Shown: in pieces, positions 7,957 through 12,071 of the stretch
Numbering within the stretch: the first letter of the stretch is position 1
How the letters are laid out: each line of letters opens with the position of its first letter
Assembly (NCBI GenBank): GCA_021774205.1
Contig: JAJFJI010000060.1
Span: 1 to 12,071 of the forward strand
Source: Nitrosomonas sp.
Lineage (GTDB): Bacteria > Pseudomonadota > Gammaproteobacteria > Burkholderiales > Nitrosomonadaceae
Length of the DNA: 12,071 bases
Direction: 5' to 3'
The notes under the pieces: model-generated
Seen by the model: only the letters and a program-made list of their open reading frames with translations
Told to the model about the DNA's origin: nothing
Databases searched by the model: none
Made by a program: the position numbers and the translations under genes

Positions 7957-8631
7957 ATGAAAATGACTGATTTGGCACGGTTTCTCAATAGGTTTTTTCA
8001 CTGCTTATTTTTCGCTACGTTATTGTCGCTGACGATGCTCTCAGCATGTGTGCCATCTGATGTTGAAAAAATGAGGGTAGTCGCTGATCAGTCAACCGGC
8101 TCAGTGTTAGGCATGGCGACTTTTGCTGGTGGTTGTTTTTGGTGCACGGAAGCAGATTTTGATAAATTGCCTGGTGTGATCTCTACAACATCTGGCTATA
8201 TTGGTGGTAAAGAAGAAAATCCAACTTATAAGCAGGTGGTTGCCGGCAAGACCGGGCATGTTGAAGCGGTACTCGTGCGTTTTGATGTGACTAAGACCAG
8301 TTTTGCTGAATTGCTGGCTGCATATTGGTTAACAATTGATCCGCTAACACCAAATCGGCAGTTCTGTGATACAGGTACGCAGTATCGCAGTGTTATTTTT
8401 TATCACGATGATGAGCAACATGAGCTGGCTCGAAAATCCAAAGCCACATTAGAAGCTTCCGGCCGTTTTGCTCAGTCTGTTGTAACAGAGATATGGCCTG
8501 CAACAACATTTTATCCCGCCGAAGAATATCACCAGGATTATTATCTGAAGAATTCGGTTCGTTATCGTGATTACCGAAGCAATTGTGGCCGTGATCAACG
8601 CTTAGAAGAATTATGGGGGAAAAAACATTAA
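7957..8631 (+). CDS. msrA: Lipoprotein peptide methionine-(S)-S-oxide reductase MsrA
   Basis: MsrA reduces the S isomer of methionine sulfoxide, complementing the neighbouring MsrB. The frame is open further upstream inside msrB, but the ATG at 7957 is chosen. It has AGGAG eight bases upstream and begins a clear signal peptide ending in the lipobox LSAC, with the lipidated cysteine at residue 31. Val at +2 does not match the inner-membrane retention signal, so an outer-membrane periplasm-facing location is likely. The MsrA domain shows GGCFWC with catalytic Cys60, SGYIGG (79-84), GHVEAV (100-105), DTGTQYRSVIFYH (138-150) and EEYHQDYY (189-196). Cys210 near the C-terminus is a candidate resolving cysteine, and Cys137 (QFC) is another. 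The length is 224 residues. Confidence 0.93.
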   Translation: MKMTDLARFLNRFFHCLFFATLLSLTMLSACVPSDVEKMRVVADQSTGSVLGMATFAGGCFWCTEADFDKLPGVISTTSGYIGGKEENPTYKQVVAGKTGHVEAVLVRFDVTKTSFAELLAAYWLTIDPLTPNRQFCDTGTQYRSVIFYHDDEQHELARKSKATLEASGRFAQSVVTEIWPATTFYPAEEYHQDYYLKNSVRYRDYRSNCGRDQRLEELWGKKH

Positions 8632-8650
8632 CATCAAGCGTATTATTTCG

Positions 8651-9766
8651 TTGGGGGGGCTATCGCCCAGAACTTTTTTACGTGATTATTGGCAAAAAAA
8701 ACCTTTGTTGATACGTCGCGCGCTACCCAATTTTCAAGGATTATTGACGCGTGAAGAACTGATTAAATTTGCTGGCCAAGAAGATGCGCAGTCACGCCTT
8801 ATTTCGCAAAAAAATGATCATTGGGTTGTTAAGCATGGGCCGCTAATTTCTCAGGATTTTTCTAGTAAAAAAAAACCATGGACATTATTGGTACATGATG
8901 TTAACCATTTTTACTCTTCTGCACGTGACTTACTGCTTAAATTTCGCTTTATTCCCTATGCCCGGCTAGATGATTTAATGATTAGTTATGCTTCTAAAGG
9001 GGGTGGGATTGGGCCGCACATTGACTCCTATGACGTGTTTTTATTGCAGGGACAGGGCGCCAAACGATGGAAAATATCTTCTCAACAGGATACGCGATTA
9101 ATCGAAGATGTTCCGCTAAAAATTCTCCGTAAATTTGTGCCGGAGCAAGAATGGGTTTTAGAGTCTGGTGATATGCTTTATTTGCCGCCTAACTATGCGC
9201 ACCAAGGCGTGGCGGAGAACGACTGCATGACCTATTCCATTGGTTTTCGCGCGCCCAGTCATCAAGAACTGATGGTTCAGTTTCTTATTTACATGCAGGA
9301 TTGTATCAAGGCGGATGGTTGGTATCGGGATCCGGACCTGCCATTGCAAGCTAACCCAGCAAGTATCAGTTCAACCATGTTTCGCCAGGCCAAGACTATC
9401 GTTAACAAAATCAAATGGCAGAACGTTGATATAGAAAATTTTCTTGGAATTTATCTTACAGAACCAAAGTCTCATGTCTTTTTTAACCGGCCTGCTAATC
9501 CACTCAGTCAGAAAAATTTTATACAGCAAGTAAAAAAAAGCGGAGTACAGCTAGACTTAAAAAGTCGAATGCTGGTTAGAAAAAATAATTTATTTGTGAA
9601 TGGCGAGTCATATGAGATGAGCTTGGGTGCCCGTCATGTACTAGCAAGTTTTGCTGATGATCAAAAAATCGCACCGTGCAATGCGTTGGATGAGGAAATA
9701 AGCAAACTTCTTTATCAATGGTACGAATATGGTTATATCATATTGATTAATGAAGTAAACTGTTAA
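8651..9766 (+). CDS. Cupin/JmjC-type 2-oxoglutarate oxygenase, RoxA/YcfD family (ribosomal protein arginine hydroxylase)
   Basis: The E. coli homologue RoxA (YcfD) hydroxylates an arginine of ribosomal protein L16 using Fe(II), O2 and 2-oxoglutarate; the same target is inferred here. N-terminal FLRDYWQKKPLLIRR (9-23, counting from the TTG) is the family signature. The double-stranded beta-helix core has GPHIDSYDVFLLQG (121-134) with iron ligands His123 and Asp125, and YLPPNYAHQG with His184. Arg200 in GFRAPS may bind the co-substrate. A helical and winged C-terminal region follows. There is no ATG start: TTG at 8651 has no ribosome binding site, while ATT at 8627 sits six bases after GGGGGA and overlaps the msrA stop. 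The true start is therefore uncertain by eight codons. It is probably cotranscribed with msrA. Confidence 0.88.
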   Translation: MGGLSPRTFLRDYWQKKPLLIRRALPNFQGLLTREELIKFAGQEDAQSRLISQKNDHWVVKHGPLISQDFSSKKKPWTLLVHDVNHFYSSARDLLLKFRFIPYARLDDLMISYASKGGGIGPHIDSYDVFLLQGQGAKRWKISSQQDTRLIEDVPLKILRKFVPEQEWVLESGDMLYLPPNYAHQGVAENDCMTYSIGFRAPSHQELMVQFLIYMQDCIKADGWYRDPDLPLQANPASISSTMFRQAKTIVNKIKWQNVDIENFLGIYLTEPKSHVFFNRPANPLSQKNFIQQVKKSGVQLDLKSRMLVRKNNLFVNGESYEMSLGARHVLASFADDQKIAPCNALDEEISKLLYQWYEYGYIILINEVNC

Positions 9767-9927
9767 TTCAACTAATTAGTTACGTGAAAAAAATTGTATA
9801 AAATTTCTGGACAGCCAAGTTTAATTCTGATACTAATAAATGGTCTTTCGAAATATGAAGGGCTATAAGAACTTATTGTATTGTTTGAGTCGTCTTGAAA
9901 AAATTTTTAAACATAGGAGATAAAAAC

Positions 9928-10065
9928 ATGAAACAGTCACTCGTCGCATCTGCATTGATCGCTTTGTTTCTAGTAGGTTTAGTAGGTTGTGGTGATCCGA
10001 AACCAGGCCAGTATCCACCAGGTTTTATGGATGATCGTGATTCTGCACCTGATGCTGACAATTAA
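9928..10065 (+). CDS. Small lipoprotein, function unknown
   Basis: A 45-codon gene that is easy to miss because of its length. ATG at 9928 has AGGAG (9915-9919) eight bases upstream. The product has Lys2, a hydrophobic core (5-19) and the lipobox LVGC with Cys21. The 24 residues after the lipidated Cys21 are rich in Gly, Pro and Asp, starting GDPKPGQYPPGF and ending in an acidic tail. Gly at +2 suggests outer-membrane sorting. It stands alone: 161 bases separate it from the cupin gene and a strong terminator follows 17 bases after its stop. It resembles in style very short lipoproteins such as entericidins or LptM (CG-x-KGPLY), but I cannot assign it to either. The existence of the gene is well supported; its function is not known. 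Confidence 0.8.
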   Translation: MKQSLVASALIALFLVGLVGCGDPKPGQYPPGFMDDRDSAPDADN

Positions 10066-10082
10066 TTTATTAGCTGTTGGTA

Positions 10083-10114
10083 AAAAAACCGCCCTTCTTT
10101 TAGGGCGGTTTTTT
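10083..10114 (+). terminator. Intrinsic terminator after the small lipoprotein gene
   Basis: A perfect 13-base stem pairs AAAAAACCGCCCT (10083-10095) with 10102-10114 across a six-base loop, and the 3' arm ends in six T. The T run continues after one A (TTTTATTTTC). The flanking A run makes it functional in both directions. It lies 17 bases after the lipoprotein stop. Confidence 0.93.
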
Positions 10115-10256
10115 ATTTTCTGGTGTAATAAATGATGCATGCCGATGTTTGTTTGAAGCCTTTTAAGATTTGTTGGGTAAATGGCGGGTTGTTACTTCAA
10201 TTTGTGCCATGGGCTTAGTTGGATTATGTTGTTTATAGTTTCAACAAACTTTGGCG
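10115..10256. other. Intergenic stretch without recognisable features
   Basis: Between the terminator and the broken lipoprotein gene I see no open frame with a ribosome binding site, no strong hairpin and no convincing promoter. Together with the next entry it makes up most of a 675-base gap without an intact gene. Confidence 0.6.
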
Positions 10257-10569
10257 ATGCAATTTTGAGATATACACTGTTTGTTGGCCGCTGCGCTTGT
10301 AGTGTTAGTTTTGACAGCATGTGAAAGAAAAAAGTCTTGATGGCTACCCAATGGGCAAGCCACCACCATCTGTTTATGGAGCATGGGATTCTGAACCTGT
10401 TCTCTCTGATCCAGCGGTGGTAGGGTTGGAGGAAGAGGCCGGGGTTTCGAATGCAGTGTCGATGCAGCTGAGGAAAGTGAAGTTTCAGACGCTGATTCTG
10501 ATGAAGTGGCTGGTGGCGAAGAATCCGGTGATGATAGGCAATAGAACTGATGGTGACAATGAAGAATAG
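10257..10569 (+). pseudogene. Frame-disrupted small lipoprotein gene
   Basis: One frame encodes a lipoprotein signal core and lipobox at 10281-10322 (LLAAALVVLVLTAC), then stops at 10338-10340 just after a run of six A (10328-10333). Removing one A joins it to the next frame, which reads SLDGYPMGKPPPSVYGAWD and is Pro/Gly-rich like the intact lipoprotein upstream. Further on, from 10461, the original frame again looks coding (DAAEESEVSDADSDEV) and ends at TAG 10542-10544. The middle frame runs to TAG 10567-10569. Upstream, ATG at 10257 is in the signal-peptide frame but is followed three codons later by TGA. No ribosome binding site is evident. The simplest reading is a decayed lipoprotein gene with at least two compensating indels and an N-terminal stop. 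Kinship with the 9928 gene is only suggested by composition. Confidence 0.55.
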
Positions 10570-10674
10570 CTTGGCGAATAACATCTGGATATTATTTGAC
10601 AAGCCTTTTCATTAGTGAAAGACTAGTTAACAGGAATAAATAGAATTAAGCGCATGTGTGGGATCAGCGAGTGC

Positions 10675-10703
10675 TTGCATTAACCGTGGAATAGTCGTAA
10701 TAT
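10675..10703 (+). promoter_or_regulatory. Candidate promoter of rpsT
   Basis: TTGCAT (10675-10680) and TAATAT (10698-10703) are separated by exactly 17 bases, and the -10 ends 37 bases before the rpsT ATG. Each box matches the sigma70 consensus only partly, but the spacing and position are right for a ribosomal protein gene transcribed alone. Confidence 0.4.
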
Positions 10704-10740
10704 CCGCGACTTTCTGCAATAATGGAATTAAGGATTTTTT

Positions 10741-11004
10741 ATGGCTAATAGTGCACAAGCAAGAAAACGTGCGAGACAAATCATTAAGCAACGTGAGCAT
10801 AACTTTAGTGCACGTTCGAAATTACGCACTGCTATCAAATATATAAGACAATCTATTGAATCAGGTGACAAAAGTGAAGCCCAAGTGGTATTTGACAAAA
10901 CGATTAGTACGATCGACATGATCGCTGATAAGGGAATCATACATAAAAATAAAGCAGCCCGTCACAAGAGTCGTTTATCTGCGGCTATTAAAATAATGGC
11001 TTAA
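10741..11004 (+). CDS. rpsT: 30S ribosomal protein S20
   Basis: S20 is an alpha-helical primary 16S rRNA-binding protein needed for 30S assembly. The 87-residue length is standard. The product begins MANSAQARKRARQ, as the family does, is rich in Lys and Arg, and carries the conserved IHKNKAARHKSRL (66-78) with a short Ala-rich end. AAGGA lies seven bases upstream of the ATG. It is transcribed on its own, as in many proteobacteria. I see no strong terminator directly after it; only a weak 4-base stem (GCTC/GAGC) occurs just after the stop. Confidence 0.97.
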   Translation: MANSAQARKRARQIIKQREHNFSARSKLRTAIKYIRQSIESGDKSEAQVVFDKTISTIDMIADKGIIHKNKAARHKSRLSAAIKIMA

Positions 11005-11210
11005 GTTGTTTGCTCTGGGTGAGCTTCGTTTGTTAAGTGATTTGCAATAATGATCGCATGTATACCAATATATACCAGCACTCATTTCTTTTTGGTGGAT
11101 TTTTGTCCGGGTAGTGTTACCTAGATGAATGGTTTTGTCCTCGGTGCGTTGCAGGATAACGGTAACGTGCTGGTGAATTCCATCTTGTTATGTAGATCGT
11201 TTGACGGCTA
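11005..11210. other. Intergenic region after rpsT, no feature identified
   Basis: No open frame here has a credible start or recognisable product, and no strong stem-loop was found. The stretch connects rpsT to the decayed minus-strand gene and may contain its 3' flank. Confidence 0.5.
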
Positions 11211-11612
11211 TCAAAGATACTTTGTGCCTTGTGCTGACTTTTTGACAGTACCTTTCTTGTTCAGCCCTTCTGCCCGACTTTGCGATGCCGCTTCGAAGCG
11301 CTGCGCAAAACGATCCTGCATCGCCTGCTCTTTTTTCCCCGCAGAATTGAGTGGCAGTGACGCCCAACTTCACCTGTGTCGGTAACAACACGCTGATCCT
11401 TGAGAGTCTTGCCGGCAATGTCTTTGATGGTTTCCACACGATAAGTATCAAATTTTCGTTTCTTTTGCGCTTGCGCGAAACAACTCGTTGGCAATATCCG
11501 CATTTAGCATCAACGTGCAGTCAGTGCGCGCATCCATGTCCTGGTCCATTTCAAAGGAAAGTAACGGCGCTTGAATACTCAGCAATTGAGTAAAACGACC
11601 GGACAATTCCTC
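11211..11612 (-). pseudogene. Frameshifted remnant, probably of an IS1634-like transposase
   Basis: Three successive minus-strand frames carry protein-like sequence that is continuous only if frameshifts are assumed. Frame A (11612-11448) reads TDCTLMLNADIANELFRAS. Frame B (within 11503-11261) reads KKRKFDTYRVET, then GKTLKDQRVVTDTGEVGRHC. Frame C (about 11336-11211) reads KEQAMQDRFAQRFEA and EGLNKKGTVKK. The order QRVV-x-TGEV, CHS, KEQAM-xx-RFxxRFE, GL-x-KKGTVKK matches my memory of the C-terminal half of IS1634/IS4-like transposases. Upstream of 11612, related-looking minus-strand sequence (GWLGALLNLGRHRHFDVP) may belong to the same or another decayed gene; I do not recognise it. The base composition here is more GC-rich than the flanks. 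Decay is well supported; the transposase identity is tentative. Confidence 0.5.
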
Positions 11613-11705
11613 TCATAGTGATTTGGGCACGTCAAAGTGACGATGACGACCCAGGTTCAGTAGGGCACCCAGCCACCCATCAGCTCGCTCTCTACCAGGC
11701 GCTAT

Positions 11706-11726
11706 GTCTGGTGGGTGTCACCAGAC
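11706..11726. repeat. Perfect inverted repeat (8-base stem, 5-base loop)
   Basis: GTCTGGTG (11706-11713) and CACCAGAC (11719-11726) are exact reverse complements around GGTGT. On the plus strand TGTTTGCTTTT follows, a poor U tract, so it could be a weak terminator, an element end or a chance hairpin. It lies near the presumed 5' end of the decayed minus-strand gene. Confidence 0.5.
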
Positions 11727-11939
11727 TGTTTGCTTTTGGTTGTCGTGCATCGAGTAAGCATACCGTGGCGTGACATTAAAAACAGAGCAAGGCAATATAT
11801 ACCTCATGTTATGACGCTATATTCGGGTATGAAAATATAAACAATTGATTGTAAATAGAAGAAAACCTGCTTCGTCAACGAAGAATTAATGAGCTGTCTC
11901 ATTTTGGATAGAGAAAATCGAAACATGGCCTAAATTTTC

Positions 11940-11968
11940 TTGACAGTGCAGAGCTGACTCAGTAGGCT
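11940..11968 (+). promoter_or_regulatory. Promoter-like sequence pointing out of the window
   Basis: A perfect TTGACA (11940-11945) is followed after 17 bases by TAGGCT (11963-11968), a poor -10. No open frame with a start lies in the remaining 100 bases, so any gene it serves would start beyond the window. It may be a chance match. Confidence 0.25.
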
Positions 11969-12071
11969 TGCGATGTCATGATTGGCTGATGTTATAAGCT
12001 AATGATAAAGGCGTGTGGGAGTGGTTGTTAGCACGTGAAGAAGAGAATAAAAAAATAACAAAAGCACATAA

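Noticed and set aside
9770..9781. AACTAATTAGTT palindrome after the oxygenase gene
   Set aside because: It is a short AT-only palindrome without a GC stem or T run, so there is no reason to call it a terminator or operator.
10328..10334. Programmed frameshift at the A AAA AAG heptamer in the lipoprotein-like gene
   Set aside because: This heptamer favours a -1 slip, which leads into a frame that does not look coding; joining to the proline-rich body requires a +1 change. Simple decay is more likely.
10321..10569. A standalone 82-residue protein from GTG 10321
   Set aside because: The GTG has no ribosome binding site and overlaps the lipobox Cys codon of a better signal-peptide frame, so the stretch is better explained as the body of a broken gene.
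10192..10602. Long minus-strand open frame across the broken lipoprotein gene
   Set aside because: It has no recognisable motifs, is rich in His/Gln and Leu as expected from an antisense frame, and is incompatible with the lipobox reading on the plus strand.
11890..11912. GAGCTGTCTCATTTTGG as an insertion-sequence terminal repeat
   Set aside because: It looks like some insertion-sequence ends, but by eye I found no inverted partner at the other side of the decayed gene and no flanking target duplication.

Overview
The window looks like a chromosomal segment of a moderately AT-rich Gram-negative proteobacterium. An outer-membrane porin, lipoproteins and the accA-tilS gene order point to a betaproteobacterium, possibly a Nitrosomonas-like ammonia oxidiser. 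That placement is inferred from gene content and remembered protein style, not from a database search. Most of the window is intact housekeeping or envelope coding sequence. No CRISPR array, tRNA, rRNA, phage module or recognisable defence system was seen.

Layout, left to right. A plus-strand sppA-type peptidase (123-1076) converges on a minus-strand OprP-type porin (1186-2667), with a long hairpin between them. The porin carries a recognisable Pho box made of three 11-bp repeat units just upstream of its start. Next come four minus-strand genes: rfbD and rfbB (dTDP-rhamnose synthesis, abutting), then tilS and accA (overlapping by 32 bases). A divergent intergenic region of about 180 bases leads to a plus-strand cluster of msrB, msrA and a RoxA/YcfD-type cupin oxygenase. 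These are tightly packed and probably cotranscribed. Both Msr proteins carry export signals (Tat-like for MsrB, lipobox for MsrA), so this pair appears to repair oxidised methionine in the envelope. The oxygenase would act on the ribosome in the cytoplasm.

The right third is sparse. A 45-codon lipoprotein gene (9928-10065) ends in a textbook terminator. It is followed by what reads as a second small lipoprotein gene broken by frame changes (10257-10569). rpsT (10741-11004) follows with a plausible promoter. The last kilobase has no intact gene. It holds the frameshifted remnant of a minus-strand coding sequence, probably a transposase of the IS1634-like group, plus a perfect hairpin and a promoter-like sequence pointing out of the window.

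I did not find convincing evidence of a new multi-gene system. The observations most worth checking are the Pho box, the ambiguous cupin start at a run of seven G, the broken lipoprotein gene, and the tiny monocistronic lipoprotein.
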